Below are positions 7,725 to 15,768 of a stretch of DNA of 21,151 nucleotides, one piece after another (the stretch's first letter is position 1; every line of letters begins with the position of its first letter). Origin of the DNA: Lachnospiraceae bacterium UBA2734 (GTDB lineage: Bacteria > Bacillota > Clostridia > Lachnospirales > Lachnospiraceae); the NCBI GenBank assembly GCA_002353635.1, contig DEKA01000029.1, positions 101,064 through 122,214 of the forward strand. The letters run 5' to 3'. Below the pieces are notes generated by a model that worked only from the letters and a program-made list of their open reading frames with translations, was not told where the DNA came from and made no database searches. The translations under genes and the position numbers were made by a program.

Positions 7725-10700
7725 TTGGATAAATATGAATACAAACTGAGCCTGAGCGAGATCAAGCGGCTTGTGGCAGCCCGTCAGTTCGAGGATGCAG
7801 CACAGCTGTGTGACACAATCGAGTGGAATCGTGTAAGGACAGCAGCCACGCTTTGCATGGTGAGTGATATCTACAAGATCACACATGAGGTGGAAAAGAG
7901 CCGCAGGGTGCTGATTCTTGCCAATTCCAGACAGCCGGGAAATCCTGACATTATCTATTCGCTCTGCGAAGTCACTATTTTCCTTTACGGACAGGATGGC
8001 CTGCAGACAGACCTGACAGCTGCACTTCAGCTCCTGCAGGAGTATCAGGCACTGGAGCCCAATAACCCCAAGAGACTGGTTCTCCAATACAAGATGTACA
8101 ATGTATCCCGTGTAAGCCTTCAGGAGAGGATAGCCGTCCTGGAGCAGCTCCGCAGTGAACATTTCAGTGCGAGATGGGGATACGAACTGGCAAAGCTCTA
8201 TGATGAAGCCGGCATGGGAGACCAGGCGGTACAGACCTGTGAAGATGTGCTTTCTGCTTTTCACGGCCGCTTTGCGGACAGAGCAGGCGCACTCCTTGAG
8301 AGACTGAAACCCATAGAGTCGAAGCAGTCCGAATTCTCTGCGGAGCAGGAGAGAGAGACGGGGCGGAACAGACGGGAGAGAGCTCCGCAGGAGCGCAGAG
8401 AGAGGCAAAGCGGTGTACCGGTGAGACATCCGGACGAAGAAACCGGGAAAGACGAGGCAGCGCAGGAGCGTCAGCGCAGTGCCGGCGTACAGGATCAGGG
8501 CCGCAGAGGCTTATCGGGTAGAGAAGAAACGAAACCTGACCGCGCGGCAGCAGATACGGCACAGCATGATGACCGGGTGCAGCAGAGCAGTGCACAGAAT
8601 TCAGGCCGCGATGCCGGAGCTTCTGATGCGGGAACTTCCTTTGAGGAAATGCCGAAGGAAGAGCCTGTGCCTGAGCCGCAGGCCGACGGGCAGATGTCCA
8701 TCGGCGAAGTGATGGATGAGTGGGAGAAGATCCGCCGCGGCATCCGCAGCTCAAATGACGAGAAGAGGGCACAGCGGATTCTCCAGGATACAGGCCCTAT
8801 CATGCAGGATTTTGACGAGACGGCCAAGCACGGACTGCTCGAGGACATTGAGAAGGATGTAGACAGAAGGCAGCGCCGTGAAAGAAGCCGGATCTCCGGC
8901 AGCATGGACGACGGCCTGACAAAGACCGACAAGGAGCGCGCTTTTGGCGGACGCTCTGCGGGACTTCATACGACGGATGAGTCGGAGGATGAGGAGAGAC
9001 CTGCATCCGCCCCGGAACAGGCGGATGATGCACGCACAGCACACCGTGCGGACGTGAAGGCAAAGGCCGGAGAAGGAGCACCGGGGGATACAGAATCCGG
9101 AACAGAAAGGACCTCTGACGCGGAGGACAGACAGCCTGCAGGTGCCAGGGCGCCGGAAGAGACTGCGCCTTCAGAAGGACAATTCGTTTATACGGAAGCT
9201 CCTTCAAGTGAGGAAGAAGGCAGGCCTGCAGACGCAGACTACGCCGCAGAGGACGAGCAGCCTGCGGATGCAGACTACGCCGCAGAGGACGAAGAGCCTG
9301 CAGACGCAGACTACGCCGCAGAGGATGAGCAGCCTGCGTCTGCAGACTACGCCGCAGAGGACGAGCAGCCCGCGGATGCAGACTATGCCGCAGAGGACGA
9401 GCAGCCTGCGGATGCAGACTACGCCGCAGAGGACGAGCAACCAACAGACGCGGACTATGCCGCAGAGGATGAGCAGCCCGCAGACGCGGACTACGCCTCA
9501 GAGGACGAAGAGCCCGCAGACGCGGACTACGCCGCAGAGGACGAAGAGCCCGCAGACGCGGACTACGCCGCAGAGGATGAGCAGCCCGCAGACGCAGACT
9601 ATGCCGCAGAGGACGAGCAGCGCACTGCCCGGCAGGAGCGTCCTGCGGACAGACCGCAGAAGAGAGAGGGCATGCCTTCACGTCAGGATCTGCAGTCAGA
9701 AGAGAGCCCTGAGGAAGATGCGATAGCGACCAGAAGATGGAATGCGGCGGCAATCCGCCGGGCAATGGCCGCACAGCAGGCAAGAGTGCAGGCTGCCCAG
9801 GCAGAGCTCGATGAAGAGGCGCGCGCAGAGAAGGAGAAGGCCGGGAAGGCAGCAGCGCCTGCAGACGGGAAACTGCATACAGGTGAAGATACTTCTGCGG
9901 AAGAACAGCAGCAGGTACCGGCAGCCGATGCACAGGAACCCTCTCAGGAGGAGAACCCGCAGACAGATGCTGTCAGAGAAGAGAAGGCGCCTGCGGCCCG
10001 GGGGCAGAGAATTTTCAGGCAGACAAGACAACCGGCGGACAGTGAAGACACGGCACCGGCGAGGCAGATGCAGGGACGGCGCAGAAACGTTCCGCTTCCT
10101 GCAGAAGATGCAGAGGACACACAGCCTGAGCAGCCGGCACAGGAACAGGTCAGGAACACATTCAGACAGAGAAGAGAGACTGTTCAGGAACCTGCGGACG
10201 ATAATGAATCCCGCCGGCAGGACAGCGGTGAGGGCACCAGGGCACTGACGAAAGAAGAGGCCAAACTCTTCGGGCCGTTCTGCAGAGTCCGCGAGAACCG
10301 CCAGCAGCTCTCGGCAGCATTGGAGAAGATCAGTCTTGCCTCCTATACGGGCAATGTTCTGATCAGCGGGAACGAGACTGCTGCACAGAAGGTTGCACAG
10401 GGCATACTGGAGATCGCCCGCAGAAGCGATCCGAATTTCACCGGCAGAATTGCAAAAGCGCCTGCAGATGCGCTGAACCGCCTCAGTGACGACCAGATCA
10501 GAAAGACCTTCGACAAGATTGAGAACGGAGCACTTCTTGTAGAGAGGGCGTCCCTTATGACTGCAGATACAGTGAACCGGCTGTATCAGCAGCTTGAAGG
10601 CAGGGAGCACGGCATCATCGTAATTCTGATGGACACAAGAAGAGAGCTGGATCAGTTCACGCAGCAGTATAAGGATATGCTGAAGAGCTTCAATGCCCGC

Positions 10701-10994
10701 GTGGATGTGCGTCCGCTCAGCGACAAGGCGCTGGTTCAGTACGGCAAGGATTATGCGCTCTCTAAGGACTATTCCATTGATGAGTTCGGTGAGCTGGCAC
10801 TGGCGGCAAGAATCGGTTCCATGCAGTCGGCGCGCCATCATGTCACACTGAAGGAAGTGCGCGATATGGTGGATGAGGCGATTTCCTACGCCTCCAGAAA
10901 ATCTCTGAAGACGCTGATCGCCGTCATCACCGGAAAGCGCTATGATGCGGATGATCGGATTATCCTGCACGAGAAGGACTTCACGCATTACTGA
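7725..10994 (+). CDS. TPR / acidic-repeat / degenerate AAA+ domain protein (TTG start)
   Basis: A 1089-residue three-part protein of unknown function. Residues about 1-190 are helical with TPR-like pairs (FEDAAQLCDTIEW, ARWGYELAKLYDEAGMGDQA). Residues about 190-845 are mostly charged and disordered, with a short helical island at 323-385 (MSIGEVMDEWEKIRRG) and eleven acidic 12-residue repeats at 502-633. Residues about 850-1089 follow the CbbX/SpoVK AAA+ layout, but the P-loop is GNETAAQK (882-889) instead of GxPGTGKT and the Walker B end is LLVER (937-941) instead of a hydrophobic strand plus DE. ATP hydrolysis is therefore unlikely. The lid helices and ARHHVTLKEVRDMVDEAI are kept. No signal peptide or membrane segment. 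The TTG start at 7725 has TGAGGT about 9 bases upstream. It stops just before glgB. Domain calls are by eye. Confidence 0.85.
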   Translation: MDKYEYKLSLSEIKRLVAARQFEDAAQLCDTIEWNRVRTAATLCMVSDIYKITHEVEKSRRVLILANSRQPGNPDIIYSLCEVTIFLYGQDGLQTDLTAALQLLQEYQALEPNNPKRLVLQYKMYNVSRVSLQERIAVLEQLRSEHFSARWGYELAKLYDEAGMGDQAVQTCEDVLSAFHGRFADRAGALLERLKPIESKQSEFSAEQERETGRNRRERAPQERRERQSGVPVRHPDEETGKDEAAQERQRSAGVQDQGRRGLSGREETKPDRAAADTAQHDDRVQQSSAQNSGRDAGASDAGTSFEEMPKEEPVPEPQADGQMSIGEVMDEWEKIRRGIRSSNDEKRAQRILQDTGPIMQDFDETAKHGLLEDIEKDVDRRQRRERSRISGSMDDGLTKTDKERAFGGRSAGLHTTDESEDEERPASAPEQADDARTAHRADVKAKAGEGAPGDTESGTERTSDAEDRQPAGARAPEETAPSEGQFVYTEAPSSEEEGRPADADYAAEDEQPADADYAAEDEEPADADYAAEDEQPASADYAAEDEQPADADYAAEDEQPADADYAAEDEQPTDADYAAEDEQPADADYASEDEEPADADYAAEDEEPADADYAAEDEQPADADYAAEDEQRTARQERPADRPQKREGMPSRQDLQSEESPEEDAIATRRWNAAAIRRAMAAQQARVQAAQAELDEEARAEKEKAGKAAAPADGKLHTGEDTSAEEQQQVPAADAQEPSQEENPQTDAVREEKAPAARGQRIFRQTRQPADSEDTAPARQMQGRRRNVPLPAEDAEDTQPEQPAQEQVRNTFRQRRETVQEPADDNESRRQDSGEGTRALTKEEAKLFGPFCRVRENRQQLSAALEKISLASYTGNVLISGNETAAQKVAQGILEIARRSDPNFTGRIAKAPADALNRLSDDQIRKTFDKIENGALLVERASLMTADTVNRLYQQLEGREHGIIVILMDTRRELDQFTQQYKDMLKSFNARVDVRPLSDKALVQYGKDYALSKDYSIDEFGELALAARIGSMQSARHHVTLKEVRDMVDEAISYASRKSLKTLIAVITGKRYDADDRIILHEKDFTHY
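9228..9623 (+). repeat. Tandem 36-bp repeat, eleven units, coding for acidic 12-mers
   Basis: Eleven head-to-tail in-frame units, consensus peptide ADADYAAEDEQP, within the 1089-residue protein gene. Units differ by single codons: position 2 Asp to Ser in unit 4, position 1 Ala to Thr in unit 7, position 7 Ala to Ser in unit 8, and Gln/Glu at position 11. Units 7-10 share GCG at the third codon and CCC at the last; units 1-3 share GCA and CCT. This suggests block duplications. A worn half-unit (EEEGRP) precedes the array. Typical unit charge is -5 (-6 with Glu at position 11). Confidence 0.95.
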
Positions 10995-11021
10995 TTGTCA
11001 GAGAAATGGGGGGGACAAGGT

Positions 11022-13028
11022 ATGGCGACAGTAAGAAAGCATGCAGACGGTTCGGGGAAAAAAGCAAAAAGGACGGGCTCCGTCCGGAGACAGACGGGCA
11101 GTAGGAACACAAAACCTGCAGCAAAAGAGGAGCGCGTTTATATCTCGGATGTAGACTGCTACCTGTTCGGCAAGGGCACACATTACGATATTTATAAAAA
11201 GCTTGGCGCACATTTCTCCAAAGAGAACGGCACAGAGGGAGTTCACTTTGCCGTGTGGGCACCGAATGCAGCCGCCGTGCACGTCATCGGCTCCTTCAAT
11301 GGATGGAACGAGGATCAGTATCCGATGGAGCGTGTCGGCGAGGGAGGCATCTGGCAGACGTTCATACCGGGCGCTTCTTCCGGAGACCTCTACAAGTTCA
11401 TGATCACAACGCCCTCCGGAGAAAGGATTTACAAGGCCGATCCATATGCCAACTACGCAGAGCTGCGCCCCGGGACGGCTTCCAGGATTTACGACCTGAG
11501 CAGCTATAAATGGACGGACAGCCGCTGGATGAACCAGAGGGACAAAAAGGACTATTTCCGTGAGCCCCTCGCCATCTATGAATGTCATATCGGTTCCTGG
11601 ATGAAGCATCCGGACGGCGGAGACGGCTTCTACACATACCGCGAATTCGCGGACCGCATTGTGCAGTATCTGAGGAAGCTCCGTTACACGCATGTGGAAC
11701 TGATGGGCATCGCGGAGCACCCTTTTGACGGCTCGTGGGGCTATCAGGTGACAGGCTATTATGCACCTACCTCGCGCTACGGCACGCCGGATGACTTCCG
11801 CTATCTTGTAGATACACTGCACAAAAACGGCATCGGCGTCATCCTCGACTGGGTGCCGGCACATTTCTGTCCGGATGCGCACGGTCTCGCGTGCTTTGAC
11901 GGACAGTGCATTTATGAGGATCCGGATCCCCGCAAGGGAGAGCATCCGGACTGGGGCACAAAAATTTTCAATCTGGCTAAGCCTGAGGTGAAGAACTTCC
12001 TCATTGCCAATGTCCTGTACTGGATCCGCGAGTTTCATGTGGACGGCATCCGCGTGGATGCGGTTGCCTCTATGCTGTATCTGGATTACGGCAAGAAAGA
12101 CGGGCAGTGGGTACCCAACAAGTTCGGCGGCAACAAGAACCTCGATGCAATTGAATTTTTCAAGCACATGAATTCTGTTGTCCGCGGCATGTACCCGGGC
12201 TTTATGACGATCGCCGAGGAGTCGACGGCCTGGCCGAAGGTGACGGGGAAGGTAGAGGATGACGGCCTTGGGTTCTCCTTCAAGTGGAACATGGGCTGGA
12301 TGCACGATTTCTGCGAGTATATGAAGCTTGATCCCGTCATGCGCAAGGGGTCCCACTACAATCTTACTTTTGCGATGAGCTATAACAGCGCGGAGAACTA
12401 CATTCTGCCGATCTCGCATGATGAGGTGGTGCACCTCAAATGCTCCATGGTGGAGAAGATGCCCGGATATGAGGTGGACAAGTACGCCAATCTCCGCGTC
12501 GCCTACACCTATATGCTGGGGCATTCCGGCAAGAAGCTTCTGTTCATGGGACAGGAATTCGGTCAGGAGAGAGAATGGAGCGAAGCGAGGGAGCTCGACT
12601 GGTTCCTTCTGCAGAATAAGCTCAACAGCGGAATGCTGCATTACAGCGAGGAGCTTCTCCGGATTTACAGGCGCTATCCTTGCATGTACGAGATCGACAA
12701 CGACTGGGCTGGCTTTGAGTGGATCAATCCGGACGACCGGGAGAGGAGCATTTACAGCTTTTTCCGCAAGACGCCCACAGACCGCAAAAAGATCATGTTC
12801 GTCCTGAATATGACGCCTGTAGAGTATAAGGATTACCGCGTCGGCGCGCCGGCGATGGGCAATTACCGTGTTATCCTGAACAGTGCACGGGAGGAGTTTG
12901 GCGGTACAGTTTACAATAATGTACCTGAAGTTATAAAGGCAAAGGAAGGAAACTGCGATTACAGGGACCAGTACCTGGCCTTTGATCTGCCTGCATACGG
13001 AGCCATTGTGATGGAGTTTTCGTCATAA
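11022..13028 (+). CDS. glgB: GlgB, 1,4-alpha-glucan (glycogen) branching enzyme
   Basis: It cuts alpha-1,4-glucan chains and reattaches them as alpha-1,6 branches during glycogen synthesis. The enzyme has an N-terminal CBM48 module (GVHFAVWAPNAAAVHVIGSF), a GH13 barrel and a C-terminal beta domain. Catalytic residues, numbered from ATG 11022: nucleophile Asp346 in GIRVDAVASM, acid/base Glu399 in TIAEESTAWP, and transition-state Asp467 in ISHDEVVH. I prefer ATG 11022 (668 residues). A TTG at 10995 directly after the previous stop would add nine residues; a G-run and AAGG precede the ATG. The first 38 residues are a basic, low-complexity tail (net about +9) before the usual CBM48 entry DVDCYLFGKGTHYDIY. 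No glgC, glgD, glgA or glgP is in view; it follows the acidic-repeat protein gene by 27 bases. Confidence 0.96.
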   Translation: MATVRKHADGSGKKAKRTGSVRRQTGSRNTKPAAKEERVYISDVDCYLFGKGTHYDIYKKLGAHFSKENGTEGVHFAVWAPNAAAVHVIGSFNGWNEDQYPMERVGEGGIWQTFIPGASSGDLYKFMITTPSGERIYKADPYANYAELRPGTASRIYDLSSYKWTDSRWMNQRDKKDYFREPLAIYECHIGSWMKHPDGGDGFYTYREFADRIVQYLRKLRYTHVELMGIAEHPFDGSWGYQVTGYYAPTSRYGTPDDFRYLVDTLHKNGIGVILDWVPAHFCPDAHGLACFDGQCIYEDPDPRKGEHPDWGTKIFNLAKPEVKNFLIANVLYWIREFHVDGIRVDAVASMLYLDYGKKDGQWVPNKFGGNKNLDAIEFFKHMNSVVRGMYPGFMTIAEESTAWPKVTGKVEDDGLGFSFKWNMGWMHDFCEYMKLDPVMRKGSHYNLTFAMSYNSAENYILPISHDEVVHLKCSMVEKMPGYEVDKYANLRVAYTYMLGHSGKKLLFMGQEFGQEREWSEARELDWFLLQNKLNSGMLHYSEELLRIYRRYPCMYEIDNDWAGFEWINPDDRERSIYSFFRKTPTDRKKIMFVLNMTPVEYKDYRVGAPAMGNYRVILNSAREEFGGTVYNNVPEVIKAKEGNCDYRDQYLAFDLPAYGAIVMEFSS

Positions 13029-13097
13029 CGGGCCGGAAAAAGGCAGCTGCAGCGTGCGTCTCCGGGGCTAGCCTCCGGCAGCGCCAGAAAGGTTGAT

Positions 13098-13484
13098 ATG
13101 CAGATTCATGAGTCCGCGGAGGACTATCTGGAGACCATTCTCATCCTCGAGGAGAGAAACGGCCATGTAAGATCTATAGATATTGTCAATGAGATGAAAT
13201 ACTCGAAGCCGAGCATCAGCATCGCCATGAAAAAGCTCCGGGAGAACGGCTACATCGGAATGGACAGCAACGGCTACATTACGCTCAAGGCCCCGGGGAG
13301 AGAGATCGCGACAAGAATCTACTCAAGGCACAAGCTCCTGCGCAAGGTCCTGATGGCGATCGGCGTGGATGAAAAAACAGCGTCGGATGAGGCCTGCAGA
13401 ATCGAGCACGATATTGACGAGGATACATACAATAAGCTGAATGAGTACTACAGCACGCATTTTGAGAAAGGAACCAATCAGTAA
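13098..13484 (+). CDS. DtxR/MntR-family metal-dependent transcriptional regulator
   Basis: A 128-residue DNA-binding repressor that senses Mn(II) or Fe(II). Residues 1-70 are the winged helix-turn-helix (SIDIVNEMKYSKPSISIAMKKL), and 75-120 the helical dimer domain. The SH3-like third domain of DtxR/IdeR is absent, as in MntR. The ligand positions match B. subtilis MntR shifted by one: Asp9, Glu12, His78, Glu103, His104. Cys100, in EACRIEH, replaces the MntR glutamate (E99) and matches DtxR (ACRWEH), so the site is mixed. Start has AAAGG 5 bases upstream. The stop is 1 base before pseB, so the two are probably cotranscribed. Whether it controls the pse genes or a distant metal transporter cannot be told from the sequence. 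Confidence 0.9.
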   Translation: MQIHESAEDYLETILILEERNGHVRSIDIVNEMKYSKPSISIAMKKLRENGYIGMDSNGYITLKAPGREIATRIYSRHKLLRKVLMAIGVDEKTASDEACRIEHDIDEDTYNKLNEYYSTHFEKGTNQ

Positions 13485-13485
13485 T

Positions 13486-14502
13486 ATGACAGAGACAAAT
13501 CACCTCCTTGACGGCAAGACAATTCTGATCACGGGAGGGACGGGGTCCTTTGGACACTGCTTCACCAGTTATGTGCTGAAACATTACAGCCCGAAGAAAA
13601 TCATTATCTACTCCAGAGATGAGTTCAAGCAGTTCGTCATGTCCAACGAATCGCCCTATCGGGAAAACGCAAAGGTTATGCGCTTTTTCATCGGCGATGT
13701 GCGGGACAAGGAGAGACTTGAGAGAGCTATGGAAGGCGTGGACTATGTCGTGCACGCAGCTGCCCTGAAGCAGGTCCCTGCCTGCGAGTACAATCCGGCA
13801 GAGGCCATCAAGACCAACGTGCACGGCGCAATGAATGTGATCGATGCTTCTCTCGACTGCGGGGTGAAGAAGGTTGTCGCCCTCTCCACGGACAAGGCGG
13901 TAAACCCGGTCAATCTCTACGGCGGCACCAAGCTTGTCTCAGATAAGCTCTTTATTGCAGCCAATGCCTATGCGGGCAGTAAGGACATCAGCTTCTCCGT
14001 TGTCCGCTACGGGAATGTTGCGGGCTCCCGCGGATCAGTCATCCCGTACTTCCGCGATCTCATCAGCAGAGGAGAGACGACGCTTCCCATCACGGATTAC
14101 CGCATGACGAGATTCTGGATCAGCCTTGATCAGGCAGTAGAGCTCGTCATCAAGGCACTTGCAGAGGCACATGGCGGAGAGACCTTCATCAGCAAAATCC
14201 CCTCATTTTATGTGAAGGATCTTGCGGAGGCACTTCTGCCCGGCTGCAGGACGATTGAGACCGGCATCAGACCGGGAGAAAAGCTCCATGAAGTCATGGT
14301 GACGGCAGAGGATGCACCCAATACGCTGGAGTTTGCGCACAACTACATCATTTATCCGCAGATTGTCTATAACCAGCGCCAGGTCAGAGACCCTGAAGGA
14401 AAGCCTGTACAGGACGGATTTATCTATTCGTCCGGCACGAACAAGGAATGGCTGTCCGTGGAGCAGATCAGAGAGCTTCTGAAGACGGTGCAGCCGGACT
14501 GA
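13486..14502 (+). CDS. pseB: PseB, UDP-GlcNAc 4,6-dehydratase (inverting)
   Basis: First step of pseudaminic-acid synthesis: converts UDP-GlcNAc to UDP-2-acetamido-2,6-dideoxy-beta-L-arabino-hex-4-ulose. It is an extended short-chain dehydrogenase. The nucleotide-binding loop is ITGGTGSFG, and the active site is STDKAVNPVNLYGGTKL, with Asp136, Lys137, Tyr145 and Lys149. DK in place of the usual Ser/Thr before the YxxxK, and YRMTRFWISLDQAV, fit PseB rather than the retaining, membrane-bound FlaA1/WbpM types; the protein is 338 residues and soluble. I chose ATG 13486, one base after the regulator stop; the open frame reaches further upstream but overlaps that gene. A terminator hairpin lies between it and pseC. 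Confidence 0.93.
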   Translation: MTETNHLLDGKTILITGGTGSFGHCFTSYVLKHYSPKKIIIYSRDEFKQFVMSNESPYRENAKVMRFFIGDVRDKERLERAMEGVDYVVHAAALKQVPACEYNPAEAIKTNVHGAMNVIDASLDCGVKKVVALSTDKAVNPVNLYGGTKLVSDKLFIAANAYAGSKDISFSVVRYGNVAGSRGSVIPYFRDLISRGETTLPITDYRMTRFWISLDQAVELVIKALAEAHGGETFISKIPSFYVKDLAEALLPGCRTIETGIRPGEKLHEVMVTAEDAPNTLEFAHNYIIYPQIVYNQRQVRDPEGKPVQDGFIYSSGTNKEWLSVEQIRELLKTVQPD

Positions 14503-14517
14503 GACAAGAATCTGTAC

Positions 14518-14549
14518 AGGGTGGTAGGAATTCTCCTGCCACCCTTTTT
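14518..14549 (+). terminator. Intrinsic terminator/attenuator between pseB and pseC
   Basis: AGGGTGGTAGGA (14518-14529) pairs with TCCTGCCACCCT (14534-14545), 12 pairs with one T-G, loop ATTC, then TTTTT. Only 21 bases remain before the pseC ATG, holding its AAAGGAGGAG ribosome binding site, so there is no room for a new promoter. Partial read-through is implied. Confidence 0.85.
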
Positions 14550-14570
14550 CTGCTCAAAGGAGGAGATTGA

Positions 14571-15767
14571 ATGAGCAACTTACCTGCAGCAGCGGGCGGT
14601 TCACCCGTGCGCAGCACAAAACTGTATTATTCCCACCAGAGCATCAACGATGCGGACATCCAGGCTGTTGTAGATGTGCTGAAAAGTGATTATCTCACCT
14701 GCGGTCCGCATATCACGGAGTGCGAGGACAAGCTCTGCCGCATGACCGGCGCCCGCCACGCCGTTCTCTGCAGCAACGATACGGCGGCTCTTCACATTGC
14801 GTGCATGGCGGCCGGAATCGGTCCGGGGGATGAGGTCATTACAACCCCCATCACCTTCGCGGCTTCTGCCAACTGTGCGCTCTATGTGGGGGCAAAGCCC
14901 GTTTTTGCAGATATCGATCCGGAGACATACAACATTGATCCCAAGTCGGTCGAAGCGCACATCACACCGCATACAAAGGCTGTGGTGGCGGTAGACTTCG
15001 GCGGACAGAGCGTCGATCAGGACGCCTTCCTCGCCCTGAAAAAGCGCTATGGCTTCGTCTATATCGAGGATGCCGCGCACTCCATCGGCACAACTTATAA
15101 GGGAGCACCCGTCGGCACATTTGCAGATATGACGACTTTTTCCTTCCACGCCGTGAAGACGATCACAGGCGGTGAGGGCGGCGCTGTGCTCACTGATTCC
15201 GATGAGCTGTACGAGAAGCTCCTTCTCTTCCGCACACACGGCATTACAAGGGATCCAAAGCTCATGGTGCATAAACCAGACGGGCCGTGGTACTACGAGA
15301 TGCTCACGCTCGCGCCGAACTACAGGATCACCGATATGCAGGCGGCTCTCATCAGCAGCCAGCTGGACCGTCTCGATGTCTTCGGCCGCCGAAAGAAGGA
15401 GATCGTGCGCAGATACGATGAGGCCTTTGGCCGCATGAAGGGAATCCTCGTGCAGAAGGAGACAGAGGGGTCCGACTCGGTCCGCCATCTCTACATCCTT
15501 CGCCTCGATCCCGCACATCTGCGCATAGACAGAAAGGCATTCTTCGAGGCCATGGGTGCGGAGAATATCATCTGCAACGTGCACTACATCCCGATCTATT
15601 ATTTTCCGTATTATGAACAGCTCGGGTATCCTAAGGGACTGTGCCCGAACGCAGAGGCTCTCTACGACACCATGCTGACGATTCCTCTGTTCTATGCGAT
15701 GACAGACCAGGATGTGGAGGATGTCATCACAGCTGTACAGAAGATCACGGATTACTACGGCTATTGA
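14571..15767 (+). CDS. pseC: PseC, UDP-4-amino-4,6-dideoxy-L-AltNAc transaminase
   Basis: Second step of pseudaminic-acid synthesis: PLP-dependent transfer of an amino group from glutamate to C4 of the PseB product. DegT/DnrJ/EryC1 family, 398 residues. The PLP lysine is Lys196 in FHAVKTITGGEGG. The PLP-phosphate region is CSNDTAALHIACMAAGIGPG, the cofactor-ring aspartate lies in YIEDAAHSIG, and the N-terminal LYYSHQSINDADIQAVVDVL is the PseC-type entry. ATG 14571 has an excellent AAAGGAGGAG site. The glycosyltransferase starts 1 base after the stop. The next pathway genes, pseH, pseG, pseI and pseF, do not follow in this window. Confidence 0.92.
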   Translation: MSNLPAAAGGSPVRSTKLYYSHQSINDADIQAVVDVLKSDYLTCGPHITECEDKLCRMTGARHAVLCSNDTAALHIACMAAGIGPGDEVITTPITFAASANCALYVGAKPVFADIDPETYNIDPKSVEAHITPHTKAVVAVDFGGQSVDQDAFLALKKRYGFVYIEDAAHSIGTTYKGAPVGTFADMTTFSFHAVKTITGGEGGAVLTDSDELYEKLLLFRTHGITRDPKLMVHKPDGPWYYEMLTLAPNYRITDMQAALISSQLDRLDVFGRRKKEIVRRYDEAFGRMKGILVQKETEGSDSVRHLYILRLDPAHLRIDRKAFFEAMGAENIICNVHYIPIYYFPYYEQLGYPKGLCPNAEALYDTMLTIPLFYAMTDQDVEDVITAVQKITDYYGY

Positions 15768-15768
15768 T

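Noticed and set aside
9228..9623. Regularly spaced 36-bp repeat resembling a CRISPR array
   Set aside because: Units are directly adjacent with no spacers, stay in frame with a 1089-codon gene, and encode a repeating peptide.
8800..9933. Long minus-strand open frame (377 codons) opposite the repeat gene
   Set aside because: It mirrors the repeat in another frame (Arg/Leu/Pro-rich low complexity), has no ribosome binding site and no family signature. Repeats of 36 bp keep all frames open.
9696..10988. 430-codon minus-strand open frame opposite the AAA-like domain
   Set aside because: Cys/Leu/Arg-rich shadow of the + strand gene, without start signals.
10998..12641. 547-codon minus-strand open frame opposite glgB
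   Set aside because: The + strand carries complete GH13 catalytic motifs; the antisense translation shows no recognisable domain, as is common opposite codon-biased genes.
13045..13082. GC-rich hairpin between glgB and the metal regulator as a terminator
   Set aside because: CCGGGG/CC-T-CCGG has a bulge, a tiny loop and no following T-run; at most weak structure.
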